The notes under the pieces: model-generated | The model's input: the letters and a program-made list of their open reading frames with translations, nothing else | Databases searched by the model: none | Told to the model about the DNA's origin: nothing | In this document: positions 1 to 8,948 of the stretch, piece after piece | Layout of the letters: each line of letters opens with the position of its first letter | How positions within the stretch are numbered: position 1 is the stretch's first letter | Origin: Microvenator marinus | GTDB lineage: Bacteria > Myxococcota_A > Bradymonadia > Bradymonadales > Bradymonadaceae | Assembly (NCBI RefSeq): GCF_007993755.1 | Contig: NZ_CP042467.1 | Location: 1,712,001 to 1,776,000 of the forward strand | Length of the DNA: 64,000 bases | Direction: 5' to 3' | Position numbers and translations under genes: made by a program

Positions 1-2
1 CT

Positions 3-566
3 GTCTTGGTCGTTGCAGGACTTGGTGGTGGAGCCTACTACTTCCTCGGCATGCAAGGCACGACAGCAACGCCCGACGCCAACGCCAGTGCCATGGTTGA
101 ACCTGAAACACCTACCACTGTCGCGGCCGAACCCGTTGCAGCCGAGCAAGTCGAAGAAAAATGGGTTGAAGTTAAGACACCCGGAGTCGTGGCGACACTC
201 TTTGACGGAGAGACCCGAATTGACCAAACCCCCTTGCGGGTCAAGGTCGAAGGTAACGAAGCATACGTGCTGAAAGCGGACGGCTACATTGACTCGCCGC
301 TCACACTTACCAAGGACTCTCCTGCTTCCGTAGATGTCGCGCTCGTTGCCAATCCGGTGCCCCCAGCAGAGCCCGAGGTTGAGCCTCCCGTCGTGGAGAA
401 GCCCGCCGAACCCGAACCAGACCGCGTTGCATCCAAACCCTCAGAGCCGGCCGCGAAGACGAAGAAGGAACCGGTCAAGACGAAGAAGCAACCTGAGACC
501 AAGTCCAATGACGACTGGGTCGACATCAAGCCCGCTGAAAAGAAACCCGAAGTTCCGATTTTTTAA
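3..566 (+). CDS. C-terminal part of a membrane-anchored protein with a PEGA-like domain (5' truncated)
   Basis: The reading frame is open to the left edge, so the true start lies outside the window. The visible 188 codons begin with a hydrophobic stretch (VVAGLGGGAYYFLG) that looks like a transmembrane helix. A Pro/Ala/Glu-rich spacer follows, then a segment around residues 55-115 (GVVATLFDGETRIDQTPLRV) that resembles a PEGA domain. The end is a Lys/Pro/Glu-rich low-complexity tail. In myxobacteria this order (membrane helix, spacer, PEGA) is common at the C-terminus of Ser/Thr protein kinases, so a kinase tail is a reasonable guess, but no kinase domain is visible here. Cellular role is not determinable from this fragment. 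Confidence 0.6.
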   Translation, partial: VLVVAGLGGGAYYFLGMQGTTATPDANASAMVEPETPTTVAAEPVAAEQVEEKWVEVKTPGVVATLFDGETRIDQTPLRVKVEGNEAYVLKADGYIDSPLTLTKDSPASVDVALVANPVPPAEPEVEPPVVEKPAEPEPDRVASKPSEPAAKTKKEPVKTKKQPETKSNDDWVDIKPAEKKPEVPIF

Positions 567-601
567 GTCAAAGATCTACACTTTAAGTATTGAGGTGAAC
601 C

Positions 602-1756
602 ATGAGCACGCCACTCACTGTGCTTAGCGAAGACGAAATCATGTTCCAACAAGCGGTCCGAGATTGGGCACGCAAGGAAGTTGCCCCTAAGGTCCATGCC
701 ATGGACCAGGCAGGCCAGATCGACAAAAGTATCATTAAGGGCGCGTTCGATTTGGGACTCATGGGAATCGAAGTCCCGGGACAATACGGTGGCTCCGAAA
801 GCTCCTTCATGATGGCCATCCTCGCCATCGAAGAAATCGCGACCATCGACCCAAGCGTCTCGGTATTTGTCGACGTGCAGAATACTCTCGTCAACAACGC
901 CATCCATAACTTTGCGTCCGACGCTCTCAAAGAGAAGTACTTCCCAAAACTTTGCTCCGAATGGGTCGGCTCCTACGCCCTGAGTGAGCCCGCGAGCGGA
1001 TCCGACGCGTTCGCCCTTCAAACAAGAGCGGAAGATTGTGGTGATCACTGGAAGCTCAATGGCACCAAGCTATGGATTACGAACGGCGCCGAAGCTAGCT
1101 TCTATATTGTGTTCGCCAACATCGACCCATCCAAAGGGTACCGTGGAATCACCGGTTTCCTGGTCGAGCGTGAGTTCGAAGGGTTCAGCGTTGGTAAGAA
1201 GGAAGACAAACTTGGAATCCGCGCATCTTCGACCACAGAGCTCATCATGGAGAACTGCATCGTTCCCAAAGAGAACGTTCTCGGCGAAGTCGGCAAAGGC
1301 TATAAAGTTGCTATTGAGACCTTGAATGAAGGTCGCATCGGCATCGGAGCCCAAATGATCGGGCTCGCCAAGGGCGCATTTGATGGCGCCATGGCGCATA
1401 TGATGGAGCGCGAACAATTCGGCCAAAAAATCGCTGAATTCCAAGGTCTTCAGTTCCAATATGCAGAAGTCGCGACGCGTATCGAAGCCGCTCGACTCAT
1501 GGTCTACAACGCAGCCAGACTCAAAGACGCCGGCAAGCCGTTCGTCAAAGAAGCCGCAATGGCCAAACTCTATTCGAGCCAAGTCGCAGAATACGCCGCC
1601 TCAAAATGTGTCGAATTCCACGGCGGAGTCGGCTTCACCAAGGAGTTCCTCGCTGAGAAGTTCTACCGTGACGCAAAGATCGGGACGATCTACGAGGGCA
1701 CCTCGAATATGCAGCTTCAAACCATCGCGAAACTGCTTCTTTCGGAACGTTCCTGA
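602..1756 (+). CDS. acyl-CoA dehydrogenase (short/branched-chain type)
   Basis: This 384-residue protein has the full acyl-CoA dehydrogenase layout: N-terminal helical domain, central beta domain with the FAD/substrate signature (YALSEPASGSDAFALQT, about residues 125-141) and C-terminal helical domain. The catalytic base is the Glu of IYEGTSNMQ near the C-terminus, its usual place in short-chain and branched-chain members. The family oxidises acyl-CoA to trans-2-enoyl-CoA and passes electrons to electron-transferring flavoprotein; the exact chain length cannot be read from sequence. The start has a good Shine-Dalgarno (GAGGTG just upstream). The stop overlaps the next start in TGATG, so the downstream aldolase-like gene is probably translationally coupled, although the two reactions have no obvious link. 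Confidence 0.93.
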   Translation: MSTPLTVLSEDEIMFQQAVRDWARKEVAPKVHAMDQAGQIDKSIIKGAFDLGLMGIEVPGQYGGSESSFMMAILAIEEIATIDPSVSVFVDVQNTLVNNAIHNFASDALKEKYFPKLCSEWVGSYALSEPASGSDAFALQTRAEDCGDHWKLNGTKLWITNGAEASFYIVFANIDPSKGYRGITGFLVEREFEGFSVGKKEDKLGIRASSTTELIMENCIVPKENVLGEVGKGYKVAIETLNEGRIGIGAQMIGLAKGAFDGAMAHMMEREQFGQKIAEFQGLQFQYAEVATRIEAARLMVYNAARLKDAGKPFVKEAAMAKLYSSQVAEYAASKCVEFHGGVGFTKEFLAEKFYRDAKIGTIYEGTSNMQLQTIAKLLLSERS

Positions 1757-2358
1757 TGACTTTCGATCGTGAGAAAGCCTCCCTAGACATGATCCAGGCA
1801 GGCAGGGCATTTTATCAGTTCGGTTGGCTCTTGGGCACGTCCGGAAATCTCTCCGTGCGTGCCTCAGACTCAACCTTTTTGATCACTGCGTCCGGGAAGA
1901 ACAAGGGCGAGTTGCAAACAGACGACTTCCTCCTTTGCGACCTCAGAGCAGCCCCGGCTGAACCAACCATTCACAAGCCGAGCGCCGAAACACTGGTCCA
2001 TTCGCTTCTCTACGCGGCAGACCCAAAGATCGGGGCAATCTTTCACGTTCACCATCTAGACGCTGCACTTTGCTCTACGCGCGATGAAGCTGAGGGTGAG
2101 ACCGTCTTTGAGGGACTCGAGATGATCAAAGGCCTTGATATCTGGGACCGAGAGCGGATTTCGGTGCCCATCGTCCCTAATCACCTCGAGATTCCAAAAC
2201 TCGCCGAAGCCATCCTTGGTGCCATGACGAATGTGCCCTCCGTGATGGTCCTGCGGCACGGGTTTTACGCGTGGGGGCAAAACGCCTTTGAGGCGCGGCG
2301 GCATGTCGAAACGCTAGCCTACCTCTTTTCCTACGCCTACAGACGTCCGATGTCTTGA
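1756..2358 (+). CDS. mtnB: class II aldolase family protein, probably methylthioribulose-1-phosphate dehydratase
   Basis: The 200-residue protein has the class II aldolase/adducin fold: an early G-T-S-G-N-L-S motif (LGTSGNLSVR, about residues 27-36), a Lys-containing phosphate-binding segment (ITASGKNKGEL) and metal-binding His residues in AIFHVHHLDA and VLRHGFYAWG. The HPSAE-like element (HKPSAETLVH) and length match MtnB, which dehydrates 5-methylthioribulose-1-phosphate in the methionine salvage pathway. No other mtn gene is in the window, so a different sugar-phosphate substrate is possible. Its ATG shares the TGATG junction with the acyl-CoA dehydrogenase. Its last 22 nt overlap the end of convergent purD, so no separate terminator fits between them. 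Confidence 0.75.
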   Translation: MTFDREKASLDMIQAGRAFYQFGWLLGTSGNLSVRASDSTFLITASGKNKGELQTDDFLLCDLRAAPAEPTIHKPSAETLVHSLLYAADPKIGAIFHVHHLDAALCSTRDEAEGETVFEGLEMIKGLDIWDRERISVPIVPNHLEIPKLAEAILGAMTNVPSVMVLRHGFYAWGQNAFEARRHVETLAYLFSYAYRRPMS

Positions 2359-3584
2359 CGGTATTGAACACCTTCCCACTTGATCTTCTTTACGTCTGAG
2401 TACGCCATCTTGAGGGCGTCCTGAGGTGTACCTGCGCTTGCTGCCACGCCTAAGACACGCCCTCCGGACACGGTCCATTCTTCGGCCTTCTTGACTCCAG
2501 AGTAGAAGACCTTCGAGCCTTCCACCAAGTCCAAGCCAGAAATCACTGCCCCCTTTTGGGGGGATTCCGGATAACCTTCGGCAGCCATCACCACCAGGGC
2601 CGACGACGAACACACACCGGGAGCTAGGTGTTCAAGTCCACCATCCATGGCAGCCAGAATCGGCTCCAAGAGGTTAGATTGCATGCCAATCAAAATAGCC
2701 TGAGTCTCCGGGTCCCCCAGCCTCACGTTAAACTCCAAGACATAGGGGCCATCCTCGCAAAGCATGATTCCCGCATATAGGAACCCTCGGTAAACGACCC
2801 CACGGCGCTTCAAGACCTCTAGGACTGGCTTGATGACTTCCTCGATGAGGCGGCTTTCCAGCTCGGGTGTCGTGTGAGGTGACGGCACCACGGCCCCCAT
2901 GCCACCGGTGTTTGGTCCCTCATCACCATCTAGCAATCGCTTATGATCCTGACTGGTCACGAGCGGAAAGACCGTATCTGAGTCCGTGATCACCATGAAA
3001 GAGAGCTCCGGGCCTTGCAAGAACTGCTCGATTACGACCCTCGCTCCAGCCTCTTCAAACCGCCGGTCTTGCATCATCGAAACCAATGCCTCGCGAGACT
3101 CTTCCTCGGTCATCGCGATCACAACACCCTTTCCCGCTGCCAAGCCATCCGCCTTGATTACAATCGGGTGAGAGCGCTTCGAAACATAGTTCAATGCGTG
3201 TTCGAGATCCTCAAAAACGGCGTATTCAGCGGTCCTAACGCCGGCCTCCAACATGACCTCCTTAGCGAAAGCTTTTGAAGCCTCAAGACGAGCCCCTTGA
3301 CGATTCGGCCCAAAAACCTTGACCCCTTGCCGTTCGAGTTCGTCCGCTACCCCTGCACATAAGGGGGCTTCTGGGCCAACGACCACCAAATCCGTGTTGT
3401 TTTCCCGGCACCATAACGCGACCTGATTGGCGTCCGTAGGTACCAGGTCTACACAGCCAGAGATCTCAGGATCGGCCGCAATTCCGGGGTTGCCGGGAGC
3501 GACCCAGACATCTGCACCGTCTCTGGCCAATTTCCACGCAATCGCATGCTCGCGACCTCCGCTGCCCAAAACTAGTACTTTCAC
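2337..3584 (-). CDS. purD: phosphoribosylamine--glycine ligase (GAR synthetase)
   Basis: PurD joins 5-phosphoribosylamine and glycine using ATP, the second step of purine synthesis. The 415-residue protein starts with the family N-terminus VKVLVLGSGGREHA and has the ATP-grasp body with GLAAGKGVVIA and NTGGMGAVVPSP; the late signature FNVRLGDPETQ is intact. I chose the GTG start at 3584 because an AGAGAGG ribosome site lies just upstream and because it places the conserved N-terminus correctly; a longer frame upstream adds 19 unrelated residues overlapping purH. It sits 10 nt after purH, so the two form a purine operon. The 3' end overlaps mtnB by 22 nt on the opposite strand. Confidence 0.95.
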   Translation of the reverse strand: MKVLVLGSGGREHAIAWKLARDGADVWVAPGNPGIAADPEISGCVDLVPTDANQVALWCRENNTDLVVVGPEAPLCAGVADELERQGVKVFGPNRQGARLEASKAFAKEVMLEAGVRTAEYAVFEDLEHALNYVSKRSHPIVIKADGLAAGKGVVIAMTEEESREALVSMMQDRRFEEAGARVVIEQFLQGPELSFMVITDSDTVFPLVTSQDHKRLLDGDEGPNTGGMGAVVPSPHTTPELESRLIEEVIKPVLEVLKRRGVVYRGFLYAGIMLCEDGPYVLEFNVRLGDPETQAILIGMQSNLLEPILAAMDGGLEHLAPGVCSSSALVVMAAEGYPESPQKGAVISGLDLVEGSKVFYSGVKKAEEWTVSGGRVLGVAASAGTPQDALKMAYSDVKKIKWEGVQYRQDIGRL

Positions 3585-3594
3585 TGGTGCCTCT

Positions 3595-5094
3595 CTAATG
3601 TTTGAAGTGCCTCGTGCCCGTAAACACCATCGTAATCCCAAGGGCGTCGCACGCCTCGACTACTTCAGCGTCACGTTTCGAGCCGCCAGGTTGAACGATC
3701 GCGCGAACACCTCCCTCGGCAGCCTTCTCAACACCGTCGGCGAAGGGAAAGAAAGCATCACTCGCGAGAACCAACGCTCCACTCGGTCTAGTCTCCGACT
3801 TTGCGGCCACACCACGCAATGCCGCCTCCACCGCATCAACGCGACTCATTTGCCCTGCACCAACACCGAATGTTCGAGTCCCTGCCCCAACAACAATCGC
3901 GTTCGACTTCACGTGCTTCACGACGCGCCACAAAAACTCCATCGCGTCTAAGGTTTCCCGATCGGGCTTCAGTTTTGTGGGTACCTCGAGGCCCTCTATC
4001 TCCCACCTAATGCGGGGATCAGCTTCTTGTTTCAGGGTGCCAAATGCGGTGATCCGTGATTGCAGAGGCGGTAATGAAAAGCCTTCCGGAATCTCAAGGA
4101 GTCTGACGTTCTTCTTTTTGCTGAGTTCGTCGAGCGCCTCTTCACTGAAACCCGGCGCAAGAACCACCTCCCAAAAGGTCCGTGAAATCTTCTGGGCGAG
4201 TGAGAACTCTACCTTTCGGTTGAGCGCGAGAATCCCTCCAAACGCGCTCACCGGGTCTCCTGCCAACCCGTGTTCAAACGCAGTCTCAATCTCTCTTTGA
4301 GACGCAACACCACAAGGGTTCGTGTGCTTTACGACCACGGCTGATGGGTCGTCGAATTCCAACACGGCAGCGAGCGCCGCTTCTGCATCGAGAAGATTGT
4401 TGTAGCTCAACTCTTTGCCCGATAGCTGCTTCAAGCCACGAAGCACAGGCGCACTGGGTTCGCGCACCAACCACGCCTTCTGATGTGGGTTTTCACCATA
4501 GCGAAGCGCGCCATCCTCTCTACCAACCAGGTAGGTCCAAATCGCCTCGTCATAGCGGCTCGTATGATGAAACGCCTTCGCTGCCAGTTCTTTTCTGAGG
4601 CTCAACGGGCCTTCCAAGAGATCGCCCCGTTCGTAGTCGTTGGGATCCACCACCACCAAGATATTTTCGTAATTCTTGGCTGCAGCTCTCAGCATTGCCG
4701 GGCCACCGATATCGATATTCTCGACGATCTCCTCGTGTTCAGCGCCTGATGCTACCGTACTTTCAAAGGGGTAGAGGTTGACGACGAGGACCTCGATATT
4801 AGCCAAACCATGCTCATGCAAGGCATCCATATGCGCTGGGTCCTTGCGTTTAGCCAAAAGACCACCATGAACGGCTGGATGAAGAGTCTTGACGCGACCA
4901 TCCATGATCTCTGGAAATCCGGTCACGCTGCTGACATCCACCACCTCAAATCCCTGCGCGCGCAAATACTTCGCACTGCCGCCTGTAGAGAGGAGCGTGT
5001 AGCCGGCCGCTACAAGTCGCTGCGCGATAGACTCCAAACCTGACTTGTCAGAAACGCTGAGAAGAGCAAATGGTCCCGCTTGGTTGTTTCCCAT
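3595..5094 (-). CDS. purH: bifunctional AICAR transformylase/IMP cyclohydrolase
   Basis: PurH carries out the last two steps of IMP synthesis: formylation of AICAR with 10-formyl-tetrahydrofolate, then ring closure. The N-terminal MGS-like IMP cyclohydrolase domain is seen in ALLSVSDKSGLESIAQ and STGGSAKYLR with GRVKTLHPAVHGGLLAKR. The C-terminal transformylase has RYGENPHQKA, the conserved VVVKHTNPCGVA and the late SDAFFPFADGVEKAA. At 499 residues it is slightly shorter than the roughly 530 usual in E. coli, with no missing motif that I can see. It is the first gene of the purH-purD pair and begins just downstream of the sigma4-like gene, which runs in the same direction and ends 26 nt upstream. 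Confidence 0.96.
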   Translation of the reverse strand: MGNNQAGPFALLSVSDKSGLESIAQRLVAAGYTLLSTGGSAKYLRAQGFEVVDVSSVTGFPEIMDGRVKTLHPAVHGGLLAKRKDPAHMDALHEHGLANIEVLVVNLYPFESTVASGAEHEEIVENIDIGGPAMLRAAAKNYENILVVVDPNDYERGDLLEGPLSLRKELAAKAFHHTSRYDEAIWTYLVGREDGALRYGENPHQKAWLVREPSAPVLRGLKQLSGKELSYNNLLDAEAALAAVLEFDDPSAVVVKHTNPCGVASQREIETAFEHGLAGDPVSAFGGILALNRKVEFSLAQKISRTFWEVVLAPGFSEEALDELSKKKNVRLLEIPEGFSLPPLQSRITAFGTLKQEADPRIRWEIEGLEVPTKLKPDRETLDAMEFLWRVVKHVKSNAIVVGAGTRTFGVGAGQMSRVDAVEAALRGVAAKSETRPSGALVLASDAFFPFADGVEKAAEGGVRAIVQPGGSKRDAEVVEACDALGITMVFTGTRHFKH

Positions 5095-5120
5095 AATTCT
5101 ACGTGAGGTTACGCTTCGGA

Positions 5121-5570
5121 CTACATGTCCGAATCTGGCTCATCGTCGTATCCCACACGGAGCTTTTCGAGTCCAGTGGCTTCCACTTGACGAATCCTCT
5201 CGCGGGTCAGATTGAGCAGCTCACCGACCTCTTCGAGCGTGATGCCGCCTCGGTCAGCGACGTCTAGTGCACAGGTCTCAGACAACTCCCAAACCTCAAG
5301 GTCAGGGAAGTTCAGTTTGATCGATCCCGTGTGTGGATTCACATCCAGGAAGAGATGGTATTTGCACGACACGTAAGGACATGGTCGATCTGCCATACGG
5401 CAGTCGTCGCGATGCTTGGGCCGCAAGTGCTCGAGTTGGTCGAGCAATGCTTCGGTTGCCTTGCGTTCTTCCTCGGTGAGGCGCTTGAGTGCAATCGTTT
5501 TTGAACGCCGCAATCCCTTGCGAGCTCCCCTTGCATTTGCCGTTCGTCGCGTCTGTTCGCTCTTGGCCAT
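5121..5570 (-). CDS. small Cys-rich protein with a sigma-70 region 4-like helix-turn-helix
   Basis: This 149-residue protein has a basic, Arg/Lys-rich N-terminus (residues 1-30), a middle segment with Cys57, Cys64, Cys69 and Cys100, and a C-terminal helix-turn-helix (residues 108-137) reading [20 protein letters not shown], which is close to region 4 of sigma-70 factors that recognises -35 elements. There is no region 2, so it cannot be a full sigma factor. The four Cys could ligate an Fe-S cluster or zinc, making a sensor-type transcription factor plausible; this is inference. I chose the ATG at 5570 because the sequence upstream of it is unlike protein and the basic start follows directly. 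It lies upstream of purH in the same direction. The function is unknown. Confidence 0.7.
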   Translation of the reverse strand: MAKSEQTRRTANARGARKGLRRSKTIALKRLTEEERKATEALLDQLEHLRPKHRDDCRMADRPCPYVSCKYHLFLDVNPHTGSIKLNFPDLEVWELSETCALDVADRGGITLEEVGELLNLTRERIRQVEATGLEKLRVGYDDEPDSDM

Positions 5571-5615
5571 AATTTCGACCGTCCGTGGCGTATGAGTCGT
5601 GTAAGCGTGAATGAA

Positions 5616-5644
5616 CGGTATCGGGGGAGAGCGACTCTTGTCAA
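5616..5644 (-). promoter_or_regulatory. possible promoter for the sigma4-like gene
   Basis: On the minus strand there is a perfect TTGACA at 5639-5644, followed after 16-18 nt by weak -10 candidates such as GATACC or TACCGT. The start codon lies about 45 nt downstream. The -35 match is strong but the -10 is poor, so this is tentative. Confidence 0.35.
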
Positions 5645-5660
5645 CAACCAAAGTCGACGG

Positions 5661-5689
5661 TTGACCAGACGGAATCGCTCCGGTAAACA
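5661..5689 (+). promoter_or_regulatory. possible promoter for the small membrane protein gene
   Basis: TTGACC at 5661-5666 and TAAACA at 5684-5689 are separated by 17 nt, and the ATG follows 52 nt later. Together with the opposite-strand candidate it would make this a divergent promoter region. The -10 is only a partial match. Confidence 0.35.
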
Positions 5690-5741
5690 AGCGGACTTCG
5701 AGCAGCCTTTTTGGGTTGTCACGGGTCATGCCGGAGGCTTC

Positions 5742-6257
5742 ATGAATCTTGGTTACCTGACGATTATCCTTGTCGTCATCGCATTTGTTGTTTCTGCATT
5801 TGGTGCCTACGGCATCGCAAAATATGCGTTCAGAATTTCCACTGGGAAAGGCATGGGAGTACTTCTATTCCCCCCCTATACCTTCTACTTCTCGTTCTTC
5901 GAGCTACAAGAGGAAGGTAAAGAGAAGCCTATCGCTCTTTGGATGTGGGGTTTGATCACGACCATCCTAATCGTGGTTGCTTTCCTCCAACCCATTCAGT
6001 TGGTGTTGAGTGGACGTGCAGACGAGCTCAACCCTCCATCAGAAGAAGAGCTCACTAAGGCGTATGGCGCGCAGGGTACTCAGCTCGAGGAGCTACCTGA
6101 TGCCCCGCCTGCACCAGAGCCCGCCCCAACTCCGGCTGCTACCAATAACGGCACCAATGGTGGCACAAACGCTGGAACCAACGCGGCGACCAACAACGCT
6201 GCAGCACCTGCCGAAGGCGCGCCCGCAGAGGCTCCCGCCGAAGCTCCTGCCCAATAA
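5742..6257 (+). CDS. small two-helix membrane protein with a Pro/Ala/Asn-rich tail
   Basis: The 171-residue product has two hydrophobic segments, about residues 4-26 and 67-88, separated by a loop with aromatic residues ([12 protein letters not shown]). The C-terminal third (from about residue 115) is low-complexity Pro, Ala, Asn, Thr and Gly with repeated GTN and APAEAP units. I recognise no enzyme or transporter motif. The ATG at 5742 is preceded by GGAGG with a 5-nt spacer, which decides the start against a longer frame that would begin inside the intergenic region. It is divergent from the sigma4-like gene and ends 1 nt before the coaX stop on the opposite strand. Function unknown; probably an inner-membrane protein. 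Confidence 0.65.
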   Translation: MNLGYLTIILVVIAFVVSAFGAYGIAKYAFRISTGKGMGVLLFPPYTFYFSFFELQEEGKEKPIALWMWGLITTILIVVAFLQPIQLVLSGRADELNPPSEEELTKAYGAQGTQLEELPDAPPAPEPAPTPAATNNGTNGGTNAGTNAATNNAAAPAEGAPAEAPAEAPAQ

Positions 6258-6258
6258 G

Positions 6259-7032
6259 TTAGTTCCCTAGCTCAGTCGCTTCGAAGATGAGCCTCAACCC
6301 CGTTAGGGTCAGCAGGTCGTCTACTTCATCAATACAAGTTGCCTCTTTGGCAATGAATCTTGCCAATCCACCCGTTGCAATCACAACGGTGTTAGGCCCA
6401 AGCTCTTCTTTCATTCGCTCGACGATCCCCGTCACAAGCCCCGTGTACCCATAGAGAAGGCCAGACTGAATGGCGTCGACCGTGGTGGACCCAATGACAT
6501 TTCGCGGACGAGCAATCTCGACCCGCGGAAGCTTACTGGCCGAGCGGTACAACGCTTCACTTGCTACGATAACCCCGGGACTGATTGCTCCACCAAGATA
6601 GGCCCCCTCACCAGAAATGGCGTCGAAGGTTGTGGCGGTACCAAAATCCACGATGACCATCGGCCGTTTATGGCGCGCCCAGCCGGCAATCGCATTGACC
6701 AAACGGTCGGCTCCAACCTCCGAAGGGGTCTCGTAGAGCACAGGCATATCGACCTTAGCATCCTTCCCCACCACGATCGGCGTATGACCGAGATATCCTT
6801 CGCACGTCTTCGTCCAAGTATGCTCCATCGGGGGAACCACAGAACTGATGATTGAGCCGCGTATCGACTGACGGTCCACGCCCGCGTAGTGCATCAACTG
6901 ACCCAACATGATCCCATGTTCGTCCGCCGTTCTGCCCCTCTCCGTCTGAACGCGCCAATGATGAACGAGCTCTTCGCCTCGGTACACACCGAGAACCGTA
7001 TTCGTATTTCCAACGTCAACAACTAATAGCAT
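6259..7032 (-). CDS. coaX: type III pantothenate kinase
   Basis: CoaX phosphorylates pantothenate, the first step of coenzyme A synthesis. The 257-residue length is typical for the type III enzyme. The N-terminal phosphate-binding motif is DVGNTNTVLGVY, the second nucleotide-site motif is IVDFGTATTFDAIS, and the substrate-site segment GADRLVNAIAG is present. I chose the ATG at 7032, which has GGAG with a 6-nt spacer (the spacer itself contains another in-frame ATG). Only about 120 nt separate it from the divergent permease operon, and its end faces the small membrane protein gene with a 1-nt gap. Confidence 0.95.
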   Translation of the reverse strand: MLLVVDVGNTNTVLGVYRGEELVHHWRVQTERGRTADEHGIMLGQLMHYAGVDRQSIRGSIISSVVPPMEHTWTKTCEGYLGHTPIVVGKDAKVDMPVLYETPSEVGADRLVNAIAGWARHKRPMVIVDFGTATTFDAISGEGAYLGGAISPGVIVASEALYRSASKLPRVEIARPRNVIGSTTVDAIQSGLLYGYTGLVTGIVERMKEELGPNTVVIATGGLARFIAKEATCIDEVDDLLTLTGLRLIFEATELGN

Positions 7033-7155
7033 TTTCATCTCCAAGAGGGCACGATAGTTGCGCTTACCCGAAATAACGCGTAGGCAGATAGATAAGCCCA
7101 GAGACGGGCATTTCGATTCACTGATATTCCTTCGATGAGCGAGTAGCAACCACGG

Positions 7156-8085
7156 ATGGGTCGCTTTCTTCTCCGACGCCTGTTTTCCTCGATTTTCGTC
7201 ATTCTTGGCGTGGTCACACTCGTGTTTGTCGCCATTCGGGCGGTGCCTGGTGACCCCATCGCATCAATTTTGGGTGAGCAGGCGCTGGACGTAGATAAAG
7301 AGGCCATGCGTCAATGTCTAGGTCTCGACAAGCCACTCTGGACCCAATACTTCGAACTATGGGGCACCGTGTTCAACGGGACACTCGGCGAGCTCTGCGA
7401 CGAACGAGGGGTCACGGTGATGGACAAACTCGTCCATACGATTGGCCCCACGATGGAGCTCGCGGGCGCAAGCCTTCTCATCGCCATTTTGATCGCGTTT
7501 CCGCTCGGAATACTGGCCGCCGTTCGCCCCTACTCTTTCTGGGACAATTCCTCTGCCGTCGTGGCCCTTCTCGGGATTTCCATCCCGAATTTCTGGCTCG
7601 GTCCGATGCTCCTGATCCTCTTTAGCTTGAGCCTTCAGGCACTTCCTAATCCAGGCTCAGGCGTATTCGGCCTCTCTGCCCTGATCCTGCCTGCATTTAC
7701 ACTCGGCAGCGGTATGAGCGGCAAACTCATGAGGATGGTCCGCTCAAGTATGCTTGAGGTTTTGAACCAAGACTTTGTGAGAACGGCCAGAGCCAAGGGC
7801 TTGCCCAGACATGTTGTCATCGTCAAACACGCATTTCGAAACGCCTTGGTGCCTGTTGTGACCGTCTTGGGCCTGCAATTCGGGGCACTCCTCTCTGGCG
7901 CTATCATCGTCGAGAAGGTCTTCGCGCGGCCCGGTGTAGGCACTTTGCTCCTCGACGGCATCGAGGCCCGAAATTACGTCATCGTCCAGGGATGTGTGCT
8001 CTTTATCTCGATGGCCTATGTCGTGGTGAACTTTCTGACTGACCTACTCTACGGCGTGGTAGACCCACGAATTCGGTACGACTGA
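7156..8085 (+). CDS. ABC transporter permease, DppB/OppB type
   Basis: This 309-residue inner-membrane protein has about six transmembrane helices. The N-terminal segment (MGRFLLRRLFSSIFVILGVV) and the following AIRAVPGDP are hallmarks of the dipeptide/oligopeptide/nickel permease DppB family. The EAA-type loop that docks the ATPase is seen in RTARAKGLPRHVVIVKHAFR, about residues 210-230. No substrate-binding protein or ATPase gene is adjacent, so the cargo is uncertain. It overlaps the next permease in TGATG and the pair is followed by nagZ, which makes a peptide or muropeptide cargo the simplest guess. The start has only a weak ribosome-binding site. Confidence 0.9.
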   Translation: MGRFLLRRLFSSIFVILGVVTLVFVAIRAVPGDPIASILGEQALDVDKEAMRQCLGLDKPLWTQYFELWGTVFNGTLGELCDERGVTVMDKLVHTIGPTMELAGASLLIAILIAFPLGILAAVRPYSFWDNSSAVVALLGISIPNFWLGPMLLILFSLSLQALPNPGSGVFGLSALILPAFTLGSGMSGKLMRMVRSSMLEVLNQDFVRTARAKGLPRHVVIVKHAFRNALVPVVTVLGLQFGALLSGAIIVEKVFARPGVGTLLLDGIEARNYVIVQGCVLFISMAYVVVNFLTDLLYGVVDPRIRYD

Positions 8086-8936
8086 TGTTATTCAAGCGCC
8101 CGAAAGCCCGAAGAAGAAGTCCAGCTGGTCGAGGCCTCGCCAGAGTTGGTGCCTTAATCGTGGCCGTCATGGCGCTCGCGGCACTTTTTGCGCCCTGGCT
8201 CACGCCCTACGACCTCGACATGGTGGACATCACCAAACAGCTTCAACCACCCTCATCTGAGCACTGGTTCGGAACGGACGAAAACGGGGCCGATGTGTTC
8301 ACCTCCGTCATCTTCGGAGCTCGCGTCGCAGCCATCGTCGGACTATCCACGGTCCTCACCTGTTCGTTCATCGGAATCACATTGGGAGCCATATCTGGGT
8401 ATTTCGGAGGCTGGATAGACGAAGCGTTGATGCGCGTGACCGAAGTACTTATGGCGTTTCCCGGCATTCTGCTTGCCATTCTGATTATTTTTGTGACTCA
8501 AGACCCGAGCCTTTTGGCGGTGGTTGGGGCACTCTCGGTCACGGGATGGTCTGGCTACGCACGACTCGTGCGCGGACAGGTTTTACTCGAAAGAGAAAAG
8601 ACCTACGTAGAGGCCGCGAGGGCACTGGGTTTTCCAACCTCCCGAATCATCTTGCGCCATATCATCCCCAACGTGCTTGGTCCGGTTATTGTCCAAGCTA
8701 CCTTTGGAGTCGCTGGCGCTATTCTGGCCGAAGCCTCTCTAAGTTTCCTCGGGCTCGGTCCCCAAGGGCACCCGAGCTGGGGCGCCCTTCTAGACCAGGG
8801 TGCAGCTTATTTCCTGCTCACCCCTCACCTCGCCATCTTCCCCGGGCTCGCCATCATGTTTAGCGTGCTCGGCATCAACTTCCTCGGGGACGGACTTCGA
8901 GACATGCTCGACCCAAGAGGATTACAAGACCATTGA
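8085..8936 (+). CDS. ABC transporter permease, DppC/OppC type
   Basis: The 283-residue partner permease has the DppC N-terminal helix, the conserved HWFGTDENGADVF segment and the EAA loop EAARALGFPTSRIILRHIIP. It ends with the family signature SWGALLDQGAAYFL and GDGLRDMLDPR. It would form the heterodimeric membrane channel with the product of the preceding gene; the start and the preceding stop share TGATG. Its stop lies 12 nt before the nagZ start, which supports one transcript for all three. The ATPase subunits and binding protein must be encoded elsewhere. Confidence 0.9.
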   Translation: MLFKRPKARRRSPAGRGLARVGALIVAVMALAALFAPWLTPYDLDMVDITKQLQPPSSEHWFGTDENGADVFTSVIFGARVAAIVGLSTVLTCSFIGITLGAISGYFGGWIDEALMRVTEVLMAFPGILLAILIIFVTQDPSLLAVVGALSVTGWSGYARLVRGQVLLEREKTYVEAARALGFPTSRIILRHIIPNVLGPVIVQATFGVAGAILAEASLSFLGLGPQGHPSWGALLDQGAAYFLLTPHLAIFPGLAIMFSVLGINFLGDGLRDMLDPRGLQDH

Positions 8937-8948
8937 TTCGGAGTATCT

